This document shows positions 24,076 to 34,700 of a stretch of 64,000 bases of DNA, piece after piece. The DNA comes from Branchiostoma floridae (Eukaryota > Chordata > Leptocardii > Amphioxiformes > Branchiostomatidae): contig NC_049995.1 in NCBI RefSeq assembly GCF_000003815.2, forward strand, positions 10,282,595-10,346,594. Reading direction: 5' to 3'. The notes under the pieces are model-generated. The model ran no database searches. It had not been told where the DNA came from and saw nothing but the letters and a program-made list of their open reading frames with translations. Position 1 is the first letter of the stretch. Each line of letters starts with the position of its first letter. A program made the translations under genes and the position numbers.

Positions 24076-25848
24076 CATTCATTCATTCATTCATTCATCT
24101 AACATACTATCCATCCGGATCTATTCATTCATCTGTCCATCCATTTATCCATCCATCTCTCAATCCATGCATCCATCCATCCGTCCATACATACACACAT
24201 ACATTCATTCATTCCAATGCTTTCATTCATATATTGCTCAATTCGTTGGTTCTTTCATTCACTCACTCATTCATCCATTCAATCATGCATCCTCCGTCCA
24301 CACATTCTTTCATTCAGTTATTTATCTATTCATTTGTACAGTGTTATTCATTTACTCATATATTCATTCATTCACTCACTCATTCATTGATCTATACTTT
24401 AATTCTTATGTATTTTAGTATCTAAGTGATTCCTATTCAAATTGAATGGTTTCATCCATCATCTATTCCTTCATTCTCTTATCGTGGTATTCTTTTCGTG
24501 TACGTGTGTGAAATGGTATCTGTTTGATCAATGACTGTTCCCTATCATAATTGCCTTGTCGTTGTCTTCAGCACACCGCCGTGGTGCCTGTATTGCTGCT
24601 TGAAATGTACCTCGTGCGTCGCAACTATCAGGCGCGTTCCATAGCACTGCCTGGGACAGTCTTCTTCGGAGCTGCTTACCTCATATGGTATGTGTCTTGA
24701 TTGTCGTGTTACTAATTGATATATCTTATACTTATCGATGCAACCATTTTCTGAGACACAAGGTTTTTCTGCCCTTGCGAAATTCGATGATACAATTTTA
24801 CTTTCATTTCATTTTATATAAATATTGAGGTATTTTGTTCAGTGTATTGTAGTGACAGATTTTGACGATATCTAACGAATGGGTGGGTGTTGCTATCCCG
24901 AAGTAAAATGTCGCGCGTGGGTCTCCTGACGGCTTTCCTTGGAACTGCAACAAAATTTCCGTTTTTATATGTTCTGTTCTTGGGTTTTAACCCTTTAAAC
25001 CACTGTGCCGCTGACAATATTGAGAAGATATATGAGTGTCTTTAATTCATATACTGACAAAGCAAACTTGGATATTTTCAGATATGGTAGTACATGTAAT
25101 GGGAATTTTTTTTTAATGCAGGATCCGGATCGTGGCTCACTATGGGGGTTTCTGGGTCTACCCGTTCCTGGAAGTTATGGGTCCAATAGAAACCACCATC
25201 TTCAACATGGCTGCCGTAGGGATGCTTTGCGTGTTCTACCTCATTGGTGAATATGTCAACACAAAACTATGGGGTGAGAAAATTCATTTTTGTGGCATGA
25301 TAGAGTAAATAAGCACTTGCTAAAGCATGTCGTGTTTTTTGAGTGTTTGGAGTGTGCCTTTTTGCATGGTGGTGTTTGAGATAATGTTTTAGGGGTTTTG
25401 ATTTAGATCTATAATCTAAGAGTCCCTGGGCTCGAATCTCCTCAATATTATGCCCTTGGAAATAAAGGCATGAACTCACATGTATTTTTCTGATTTAGCT
25501 GTGTACGTGGTAGTACCTAGTCCCTAGGACCTAGGTGAGCACGTTAAAGAACCCATCATAATTATAGAAAAGAGTAGAGATTCATTCCTGTGTGTGTGTG
25601 GATCAAACCTTAGAGTCCAGTGCCATGTATGGCTTATTCCTTACTGTAATAAAACAACTGACGTTCCTAAAGAATCGGTGAAATATAAGACATTTTTTTA
25701 TAATATAGTAACACACTATATAGAACAAAAGTTCACAAATAGTTTTACGATATTTAAATCATAATGTATGGTACTTTTGTTCTCAGGTCGAGATACGTTC
25801 GAAGTTTCGTCAACAAAAAGTCGTAAGAAGAGCAACAAAAGTGCCTAA
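20535..25848 (+). CDS. AIG1: AIG1/ADTRP-family multi-pass membrane hydrolase (six exons, 245 aa)
   Basis: Exons are 20535-20708, 23195-23326, 23811-23912, 24572-24687, 25122-25273 and 25787-25848. All junctions are GT-AG, phases match throughout, and TAA ends the frame at residue 245, close to human AIG1. The family pattern is clear: GQWKYLS in exon 1, QTVFFGSCVLSDLLE in exon 2, FWALYAVDRELVYP and VIPKWLNHV in exon 3, HTAVVPVLLLEM in exon 4, and YGGFWVYPFLEVMGP in exon 5. The tail is lysine-rich. AIG1 and ADTRP are ER/plasma-membrane hydrolases of fatty-acid esters of hydroxy fatty acids, using a Thr and a His (T43 and H134 reported in human AIG1). The matching positions here are Ser54 and His137, so this isoform has Ser at the nucleophile site. 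Several hydrophobic spans fit the six-pass family topology. Distinguishing AIG1 from ADTRP orthology needs a tree. Confidence 0.93.
21690..22140. other. Repeat-rich leader region upstream of exon 1b
   Basis: Sequences of the GCGGTTTAAATTTGCGGTGAAATT type flank the inverted-repeat element at 21831-22031 on both sides. They resemble an additional dispersed repeat. No coding potential. Confidence 0.4.
21831..22031. mobile_element. MITE-like inverted-repeat element, family A, copy 1
   Basis: The left end AAGGTGGTATCTCACTGCAC is mirrored by GTGAGATACCACATTT at the right. Inside these, CTTGGGGCACTGGTGCGGCA is mirrored by GGTGCCCCAAGCGCAGT. There is no ORF. Copies at 44727-45000 and 53395-53643 share both ends and the internal GTTCACTGCGGCACTG motif. 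Confidence 0.75.
22233..22391 (+). CDS. AIG1: Alternative first coding exon (1b) of the AIG1/ADTRP-like gene
   Basis: An ATG preceded by an in-frame-independent AT-rich leader opens a 53-codon exon ending in a strong donor (ATG|GTAAGG), phase 0, the same phase as exon 1a. It encodes a hydrophobic segment (VHVVLLLVYVIVE), then HQTNNKFGRRYCYLTQLNM. The HQT and the YLT align with the HQT...WKFLT region of human AIG1, so this exon is a true paralogous alternative to exon 1a rather than a chance ORF. Spliced to exon 2 it gives 240 residues, with Thr49 at the catalytic position and His132. Both first exons sit in the 2.5 kb before exon 2, which suggests alternative promoters. Confidence 0.82.
23937..24415. 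repeat. Compound GATT/ATTC tetranucleotide array in intron 3 of the AIG1-like gene
   Basis: (GATT)n with GATC variants switches to (ATTC)n with CATC variants. This inversion of the repeat makes a potential hairpin. It lies wholly between exon 3 (ending 23912) and exon 4 (starting 24572). Confidence 0.9.
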
Positions 25849-26297
25849 AACATGGATACAAGATGCACTGCGAGAAGCATTTTCAATCTGTGAAGATTTG
25901 TGTGTCATAGTTCCAACGTAGGTCGTAATTGTCAAAATGTGAAATTGAGAACGGATTGAATGTTCAAATGACATTAATGGTGTCTTTCAGATTCCGATTC
26001 AGCTTTATTGGTTCTTGGCATGGCAAATGACATTATAAATGCCACATCAAATGTGCCAAAGAATTACATTCCATAAAATCCTAAAAGTTGTTACAATTCA
26101 CAAACATACATAATCACATTTTGTAAAAAACCTAGACACTGGATTGAATATAGCAGAGATGGAGAGACAAAGTGGACATAACTATGTCAGCAAACAATAA
26201 CGTAGAATTTACAAGAAAAAAGTAATTAACTGCATGTTATTCTGTACAGACGCAGTACTAGTGACCTATCGCCACAGAATCGCCATCTTGAAAGAGC

Positions 26298-26303
26298 AAT
26301 AAA
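26298..26303 (+). terminator. Polyadenylation signal of the AIG1-like gene
   Basis: AATAAA about 450 bases after the TAA at 25848; the intervening stretch would be the 3'UTR. No closer canonical hexamer was seen. Confidence 0.5.
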
Positions 26304-26873
26304 ACAAAGGAGAGTTCATGTCTCTTGGTCTTACTCTTTGTTAGTGCCCGGTAGCGTCCTTCGCGACGGAGGCTATAACCATTCTTTCGTTATTATTTCT
26401 TAGTATTCAGTATTTCATATTCGTCTAGTATAATTGTAAAAGTATACAACCAAAACATGTGTAAGAAGACTACAAGAATATGACTTTTTGATTTTACAGT
26501 TGTTCCTGTTTTTAAAGTTGTCTGGAACTTTAATCATAATGCTTCTTTTACACTACAAACGAAATAACATCCAATGAATTACAAATACCTACATGTATTT
26601 ATCTTGTTGTTGTTGACTATTGATTGTCATTCGAAACATATTGTGACATATTGTGCGTTAATTCTTACTACAATGCAAGATTCAAACATCGTATTCCTCA
26701 GCAATAAATTTCATCTACATTGATATTCTTATTATGTTGTGATCGATTAATTTCAAGCTCACATTATTGAGAATACACAATGTGTGTGTCAGTCTACTAC
26801 ACGGCTATATATAGTGATACTCGTCAAGTCGCTATTTTACGGTTTCTTTTCTGCATGCCTATGGATGTATATG

Positions 26874-26879
26874 TTTATT
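26874..26879 (-). terminator. Polyadenylation signal for the 272-aa membrane protein gene
   Basis: AATAAA on the minus strand directly after the stop codon, implying a very short 3'UTR. Confidence 0.45.
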
Positions 26880-26886
26880 TATACCC

Positions 26887-27705
26887 CTAGGGCCCTATCA
26901 CTTTCTGGTGTACTACTCCTATGTCGAAGAACCGCAGAGAAATTTGACTGGCCATACTGCCAATAAGTCTATACATGCAAAAACTCGCGGCAACACACAT
27001 GAAAATAAGCACAACACACAAAATAACCATCAAAGGAAGGAGGAAGGCAACAGTGTCCATGTTTATGATACTTGGAGCAGGAGTGACGGTTTTATATTTC
27101 CAGTCGTCAACACTTCGAACTTGTCGGCCATGTTTCTTTCTCTTGAGGACAAGTTTTGAATCCGATGTCGTGTATAACTGTTTGGGCTGATCTACATCTA
27201 ATTCTGATGGACTCTCGCGATATATCCCAACTCTCGAGTGACCATGAGGAGTCCCAACTCTCGCGTGATCTTGAGGAGTCCCAACTCTCGCAAGATCTTG
27301 AGAAACAGCATGTCGTGCCTTGACCCATAGTTTTGGGTTTAGACGTGCTGCAAGGCTGTTTTGATATGGTGTTGTTTGAACAACAGTCTGCTTTTCAAGC
27401 TGTGCAAGTTTGCTGTCTACCTGGTCATCTGCTGAATTTCTGGGATCGTTGCCAGCATTTTCAAAGTCTATCTGTATACCTTTCAAGCTTTTGGAAGGCT
27501 TGAGGCGCAGCAGTATAGAATCTTGCATGGCATAAATTCTTATAAAGAGTAGTCCTGTCTGGTTGCTATTTTCGCTAGCTGTGCTTTTCCATGGTTTGTC
27601 CACAAGAGGAATGCCGAGTGTCGTCATTTCCGCCTCCGCCGTTGCAGAGTTCAAGAGAAAAATCAACGTCAACAAATATAGGCCCAACTGAGTGAACTTT
27701 TGCAT
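26887..27705 (-). CDS. Unrecognised single-pass type I membrane protein, 272 aa
   Basis: I do not recognise the family. Residues 1-25 form a signal peptide (hydrophobic core LYLLTLIFLLNSATAEA). Residues ~217-247 form a transmembrane helix, followed by a ~25-residue tail. There is an N-glycosylation sequon NQT at 48-50. Residues ~139-162 are three copies of a nine-residue repeat (HARVGTPQD type), matching a 27-bp DNA repeat. KRKKHGRQVR|S at ~188-198 contains an RxxR furin-type site just before the membrane, so the ectodomain could be cleaved. The start is supported by an in-frame TGA a few codons upstream and by a splice acceptor (ttctgcttgtag) at ~27764, which places the ATG in the second exon. 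AATAAA follows the TAG within ~15 bases. The domain before the repeats could be a divergent beta-sandwich; that is a guess. Confidence 0.7.
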   Translation of the reverse strand: MQKFTQLGLYLLTLIFLLNSATAEAEMTTLGIPLVDKPWKSTASENSNQTGLLFIRIYAMQDSILLRLKPSKSLKGIQIDFENAGNDPRNSADDQVDSKLAQLEKQTVVQTTPYQNSLAARLNPKLWVKARHAVSQDLARVGTPQDHARVGTPHGHSRVGIYRESPSELDVDQPKQLYTTSDSKLVLKRKKHGRQVRSVDDWKYKTVTPAPSIINMDTVAFLLPLMVILCVVLIFMCVAASFCMYRLIGSMASQISLRFFDIGVVHQKVIGP

Positions 27706-28246
27706 GTCGTAGTGAATTCAGCACGTCAACGTGGTCCTTGGAAAGGCACACGTCGTTGTCAGATAAGCCTACAAGCAGAAGAATACATTTTGTGTTGATT
27801 TCAGTACCCCCATTGCATTAATGTCACAAATGTCTATATGTATGATACTCAGGTATAACGGCAGTCAATCCAGGTCAAAACGGATTCATTTAATGTTTGA
27901 CATCTTATCATTGATTGCTGCCAATCATGATTAATAAGCATATACAAAATCTATCGACTAGTAATCTCCAAAACATCATGTGCAGCATTTTGCCATTCTG
28001 TATCGTTCCCATTCACCGTGAAACCGAAAATACTCCAGCTCAGTTCTATTTAATATACATGATACAGCAACGTTAGCTGTAGAGTACCAACGACTGCAAT
28101 CGCTTCATGACACAACGAATGATAAACAATTTTACTCACGTTATCCTGCTGAAAGCTACTTCAGATTTCCCAGATGTGTGGGAACCCAGTTGTTTTAACG
28201 CTACCTCTGTATGTTGGAGAGCGAAGAACATTCTAAGAAAACTTAC

Positions 28247-28370
28247 CGTCTTTCCCGTGGCCTACTGCATAATGTTGTCCTTGGCGAACCAACCTCTCTC
28301 CACCATGTCCACTGGCCGAGTCAGTGTGCCAGATAATGTATACACCCCACATATGTATGCAGTGACTTGA
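28247..28370 (-). other. Possible 5'UTR exon of the 272-aa membrane protein gene
   Basis: A GTAAGT donor on the minus strand follows base 28247 (approximate to one base) and would pair with the acceptor at ~27764. Joined, the open frame of this exon does not continue into the protein's frame, so it would be untranslated. Its 5' boundary is a guess. Confidence 0.3.
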
Positions 28371-28419
28371 AAACCGTGGGCAGTGGTTTCTTCTAGGAAA
28401 CGGTTCTCTTGGCACTGAC

Positions 28420-31280
28420 GATCACACTGTGTCAACGTACATTCATTCGATCAAACACAAGGCTACCTTCCAAATATACTTCAACATCAAGTCTCATCAA
28501 GTTGTAAATGCAAGCCCTTGCTTGAACAAAAATTTGAATATTCAAAGGCTAATCATTTTACAAAGGCAAATGGATGTGCTGTGAGTTGTATCTTTATGTA
28601 AGCCATACGTTGAGATTTTGTTTGCAAATTTGGAAGATTTCACGGTACAATGACGTATCCCCATGATCCGCCATCTTTGTTTGCGCAGTCGAGGTTGGAC
28701 AGTTCGATATGTGATGTGGAATGTCCCGGATGTCCACGAATGTGTCGACAACAAACACCCCGCCTCTATTTTTCACGGATACAGGGTGCAGATAGGTCAC
28801 TGCGATTTACATAGCAGAACAAATACTGGGACACTTTCGGGCCAAGGATCCAAATCCAATCCAAAATCATTGCCTGCAGGAAGCTTGAGAATGTACTGCT
28901 TTGGGCGTGTTTGTGTGTTCGCACAAAGAACTCAATATCCTTACAATACTAAATTTGTATGGATTTTGCTACGTGTGTATTTCTTGAGATCGTAGAGAAA
29001 CAATGCGATTTTGGGCCCCCCAGCAGCTATTGAAGGTACTGCAGTGTTACAGGAGGACACACTCGTCATGAGGTAGCGTGGTATAAGCCATGGACAGTTC
29101 ACCAGCTGTCCTTGATTGACGAATGATCCTTTATAAGGGAGTAGGATTAATTAGAATGGAGGGTAGCTATATGAGACGATTACTAGCATTTGTGGCAGTT
29201 GGTGCTTTATTGTAATACTTTCAAGAAATAAAAAAAAATCAACTCCGTAGGTGGCACCTCGCACAACGAGGATGAACTGAACTGATCTGAAAACACAACA
29301 CTGCTGTAGCACGGCAGATACTCATATGTTCGGACAAGGACGTTTTTCTTCTATAAGATATAATTTCCTTGGTTTGGACAAGAAGGTTATATCAGATATA
29401 ACCTCCTTGGTTTGGACCATTACAACTTGAATATCATTCTTTGTTTTACAGACGATGATGGATATCCAAATGGAAGCGAAAAACTAAAATGTACAATTGT
29501 TTCCTATTTTCTATGCAACGTTTCCCCAATCTGTTTCATGTTAAACGCATTCAGAATTCTTTAAAAATTAAACATTGATTCAGAAGTGGTTTATGTTCTT
29601 TTGTATGGATCCCTAGACTGATATAGTACGTGTCACAGAGGACAGCTTCAAGATTTTCCGAGGTTTTCAATAGTAGGTCTATCTATTATACATTATACAC
29701 ATGACATGAAAAGGTAATCAGGGAGGTCAAGGGTTAAGTATTGAGGTCAGAGGTTATGTTTAAAAGTTTGTAAATTTCAGCAAGGTCCATTTTCTTTCTG
29801 TTTTCAGGCTGCAAATAACATCGGCGTACAGAATAAAATATCCTATAAGGTTGCAGTCTACCCTAGCATAGTTTAGAGTCTTTGTATTCGATATCAGTGC
29901 TCATTTCGTTTTCGACAGTGCGCCACTTTGTGACACCCCCCTCCCAACTGCGGTAAGTTCAAGCAATTATTATTTACCTTGCGGAAAAGCATGACGAAAT
30001 TCACAGAACTCTCCTTTTCACAGGGAGGTGCGACAATTATGATTTAATGTTTTTCAAAGTTTTATTGGAGCTAGATGCGTGTATGAACATCATTTAGCGA
30101 AGCATTTCCGATATCTAGATTACAGCATAATCTCTTTGAAGATGTAATACTTTAGAATCTATAGACTTCTTATACGTATATAACAATATATTTCATATCT
30201 TACATCCATACTAACAATACGTTGCTGTATACGCTTTTGGTAGGTAAGCTGTATAAGAAAACTTTTTACTATCTTTTTACTATTTTACTACCTTTATGAA
30301 CATATAGCTAGTGTGACACAGCGGTCACATTAAAGATATTTCCGTACAAATAGCTATATTACAGCTTATTCTAAGCCTAAATTATTGAAAGTGTGACCGT
30401 GACTGTATTGTATAAGTAAATGTTTTGTTGTAGATATAATATCACATGGAATATGTATCGTACTTTCTGTGTGTAAATTCCTTGCTTCTTTCATATTGTA
30501 AATTACAGCTTTCAACAAAACATGCGATAGTTGTCTTTTTCCATTTCTAGTTCTTCCTAGTTAGAATTCAAACAGCCTTTGTCATATAAAGCCACATTTC
30601 AATTTAGATTTGTTTATCACAATTTTATAAAATCTTCATCTTTCTATTTATCATTATTTCGAAGTACTAGCTCCTTGCCCCTTTACTTATGTATTTGTAT
30701 GTACCACGTATACGTTTGGATTGTACTTGTTTTCACTTAAAATGTTCTATGATATCACGTTTGCCTAACGCTTACGTTCGCTTCTAAGTCCTAAGGTATT
30801 ATGTTAAATCAAGGAAGTTACCTCCTTGGTTAAATGTGTTCGCTCTGCCTGAATATATACAACGCCATCGTGCGGCCGTACTCTGTCCTGCAAAGCGTTT
30901 TAAAGATTTATTTACACCTGACGTCACAGCCGCCATGTTTGTTGCTTCACCCAGAAAGAGTCAGACCTGTAAATTTACATGTTAGTGAATTTGCACATTA
31001 CTGTAGTCAAAAATACAAAATTAGAAATTTACCAGGTTTAACCTGGCGTCATGATCACATGGGTGCAAACCCACTATACTATTACTTTGTGAACTCTCAC
31101 TTTCGTTGAGTTATCATATTTTACATTATGTACAGTTCTCTTTTTTCAATCATATATCAAGTGCTGTTTGTGATTTACATTTCCGGTGATTAGTCCGGTG
31201 CAGAAGTATCACTCCGCAGCAACTGTCCCCTTGTATGCGCGCACTTCCCTTCAAGTACTCCGGATGAAGTTGATATGGAG
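28420..31280. other. Non-coding intergenic stretch
   Basis: AT-rich; no supported gene. It contains short palindromes with CCTCCTTGG ends at 29383-29410 and near 30810-30830. An AAGATGGCG-type start on the minus strand at ~28676 opens only 26 codons and is not called. The TTTATT at ~30907 could be a minus-strand polyA signal for the mucin-like gene. Confidence 0.4.
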
Positions 31281-31283
31281 TTA

Positions 31284-31645
31284 CACTCCGGAGAAAGTTC
31301 ATGGCTCACACATCGAGAATGCAATCGCTCCTTGCAGTGACACAATGATTACAGATAGCCACACATTGTGAGCAAGTGTCATTATTCTGGATGAATGTAC
31401 TCATTGCTCCGACATATGCTCCGGAGCTTATACATATGAATTTACTCCGGAGAATGGATCACACAAGGAGAATGCTGTCGCTTCTTGCCGTGACACATTG
31501 ATTACAGACAGTCACACATTGCGAGCAAGTCACTGAGTGCTCTTACTCTGTGTACTATGTGTGCTCCGGAGATCAAAGATTTGAAGTTACTCCGGCGCAT
31601 GTGCATGGATCACACAAGGAGAATGCTGTCGCTTTCCAGTGACTC
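31284..31645. repeat. Three degenerate ~150-bp tandem units overlapping the 3' end of the mucin-like gene
   Basis: Units start near 31284, 31452 and 31603. They share CATGG/ATGGATCACACAAGGAGAATGC-like starts, GTCGCTTCTTGC, GTGACACATTGATTACAGA and CACACATTGCGAGCAAG. CTCCGGAG palindromes recur between them. The third unit covers the last coding codons and stop of the minus-strand mucin-like gene. Confidence 0.7.
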
Positions 31646-31774
31646 CAGTGACTTGAGAGATCGCATCTCCCAGTACTCTCGCCGGGTGGACACCCCCGCC
31701 ACGGCATTGGCCTCTTCCGTGGACGTCGACGTGGCCCAAGTCTCCCACTGCACCGTGTGAGAGTAGACTTGTCT
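31610..31774 (-). CDS. Cytoplasmic-tail exon of the mucin-like protein
   Basis: Starts after tgttcctacag in phase 0 (RQVYSHTVQWETWATSTSTE) and ends RREYWEMRSLKSLESLESDSILLV followed by TGA. The end fits a class II PDZ ligand (hydrophobic at 0 and -2) and also contains DxxLL. The exon's downstream part lies inside the tandem repeat at 31284-31645. Confidence 0.82.
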   Translation of the reverse strand, partial: RQVYSHTVQWETWATSTSTEEANAVAGVSTRREYWEMRSLKSLESLESDSILLV

Positions 31775-34700
31775 CTGTAGGAACACAGAGAAATGAATTC
31801 AAATCAAGGGTTTTCACATTCTGTTAGAGGAGAATACAATATCTGATAAAAGCTCCTTGGTTAAACCGGGCTGAGGCTTTCACTTTTGTGGGCGTGGCTT
31901 TTGACCTGCAGTTAGCCAATCGGAGAATCGTTTTTACCGAAAGAAAACATAGTGATTTTCTGACTGGCTTACAGCTGGTTAGAGGCCACGGCCACAAAAG
32001 TACATGCAGAGAATGCAAAGTTTAGAGTAGATATAAAGAAGTGAGTTATTTACTCAGAATTGGACATTTTGGTTCGATTTGCATAACACACGGGGAAAGG
32101 TACATGTATATGCTGTTCATGTAAAAAATCATTGGCAAGGAGAAGATTCATTGTACCGGGAAAGGGGTCAGATTTCAACTTCCAACCACCATTTCCTCTT
32201 TGCTCACGTCGCACGTTTGGTTCAAGGTCACGTGTCATAAGCAATTGGATCAATGATCCGGAGAATTCGGGGGCCGATACCGACTTCTAATCAATTTCTG
32301 AAAGGTCACCTGGGAAAGGCACTTTACACGACTTTCCTCACTTGACTAAGGTTAAAATGAGTACTTATCTTTGGCTAGGGCCGTCCCTCGGATAGGACGT
32401 AAAATGGAGGTCCTGTGTTTGGGGAGAGCCATAACCCAGGCACGTTAAAGAATCCCCACACGTGCGATGGTGCGGTGTGCGATAGTGCAAAAATCCTTCC
32501 GTCTAGAATTGGTGATTCTCTACAAATCACGCGGACTCCAGGAAGAATAGTGACATATCAATCACTAATGGAGATCTGTATAACCAAACCAAACGTAACG
32601 TACCTGGAATGTTGTAGTAGCCTGAGGAGCAGGGCTTTCCGTCGCGCGCGGGTTGGTCTCTCCGTGCGCCACTCGGCTTCTCGGCCGGATGTAGAGGAAG
32701 AAGAAGGCACATCCGGCGAACGCCAGGAAGAACAGCCCGACCAGCGTGCCCGCTATCACCCACACCGCCAGGGTGATCGTGTCGGGCTCCGGGTTCTCAC
32801 CAACCGGTGTGTCCGACGATGCTGTCGCGGTAAACATAACAGAACATAAGTGCTCAGCCTATTCCACAGTAAGCAAAGCTCTAGTAGTCCTTTGCAATAG
32901 AATCGAACTATTTTACCGAGAGCTGATTTTCTACGGCATAGACATGGCATTCCGTATTTCCTTTTTTCAAAATGTTTATCAATGGTCATAACAATTTATT
33001 GTTCCATTTCAATAATTCGAAAATATTACAAATAGCGTTGAAAGTCTTTGAATGCGACTCTAATGAAAAAAAAATATGTATTAAAACAAGCAAGGTAACA
33101 TTTGTAAGCAAATACACAATGATTACCTTCACACCATTTGCTACAATATGTAACCGAACACCACAGGGTGTTTGCTACATTACCAGTAACCATGGCGACA
33201 GACACCTCGTCCATACCATTGACCTTACATGTATTCGTAGATGAAACTGAGCAAAAGCAATATGTTTCCTTTCCGTGAAGGTGAACATAATAAAATAGTT
33301 GATTTAGGTTTGTTTAGATCTGTAGTACAGTCTTACCGCGACTTGTGGTTTTCCCGGCTATCGGTGAGTTAGTCCCCGACCCCAGCGTCGAACCCCTTCC
33401 CCCAGAGAACCCACCAGACGTCGTTTCCGAAGACGATTCGTTGCTAGGGAACGACGTCACGGATGACGCAGTGACGCTGTAGCTGTTTGGTGACGCTCTG
33501 CTTGACGTAAGCCTCAACGTCAACGTAGTCAAATACGTTGTCGTTGCTCTTCTTGTGGTTGTCGTCACCGGTTTTGTGGTGGGCTGGGTTGTCGTCTGTC
33601 TTGACTGGGTTGTCGTCCTTTTTGTAGTCGTGCTAGCCTCAGTAGTCGGTGTAGTCGTTGTTGGTTTGGTTGTAGTAAGTTTCGTCGTTGTTGTCGACAA
33701 CGGTGTTGTTGTTGGCTTGGACGTCGTTGTAGGTTGTAAAGTCGAAGCAATCGTGGTTGTTGTTGTTGTAGTTGATGGTGTGAATGTTGTTTGGGTTGTT
33801 GGCGTTGTACTGGTCTTTGTAGACTGCACCGCTGTACTAGTCTGAAGGCTTGTTTGAATAGGTGTAGGTGTTGTAACAGTAACACGTAGCGCCGTCGGTG
33901 ATACGACAGTTGTTCTAAGCGCTGTAGTGGTTGGTGCAGATGAGGAAGAGGGGAAAGGTGCTGAGGAACTTGTTGGTGGTGAGGAGATGGATCTTGTGGT
34001 CAAAGGGATAAATGGACTTGACTTTGACGAAGCCGTTGACTGACCGGAAGGCGGTGAGCTTGAATGCGATTGGTCGGGTAGACTGGTCGACGCTGTTGAT
34101 GTTACCTGAGGACCTACCGGACCTGCCGTTGTTCTGCAACAAGAGACAACAGGTATGGTCTTTTGATTACCACTTGTTCCATAGCCTGATACAATACATG
34201 AAATAAGTATGTTACCAAGCAACCAAGCAACAAAACAACAAACCAATCATCCAGCAACCAACCAACTTACCAAACCAATAACAAACAAACAAAAAGCAAT
34301 GTTTGGATCATGCAATCTCAGAATTGATTTGAATGTAATGTTGATAGATATCACAAATATGTACTCACAACAGTTGTCTTTACGTTAAAGCTATTATGGC
34401 AAAACAATTAAGTTCTAACCTTTTCGTCGTTTCACTCCTTGTAGTTGACTTGGCTGTTGTAGAGGGCGCTGTGGTGGTTGGTCCTAATGATGATCTTTGA
34501 GGTGAGCTTGATGCGTACATAATGGTTGTATTTGCTCCGGTAGATATTGATATGTTTGTGCTTGCAGTAGTAGAGTCTGATACCGAAGTTGTTTCGTTTG
34601 TAGACGGTATTGCCGACGCCGCTTCACTAGTAGCCTCCATGGCTACGGTTGTATTTGTGGCACTGAACGACGTTGTATTTGTTGTATCCCCTTGGTCTGT

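Noticed and set aside
24066..24425. Ser/His/Ile-rich 119-codon frame
   Set aside because: Translation of the ATTC tetranucleotide array within an intron.
28594..28800. Minus-strand frame around an AAGATGGCG start at ~28676
   Set aside because: Only 26 codons from the ATG to a stop, and the possible donor does not lead to an exon in a compatible frame.
31284..31645. CRISPR-like regular repeat near the mucin 3' end
   Set aside because: Units are ~150 bp, degenerate and few; this is a eukaryotic tandem duplication.
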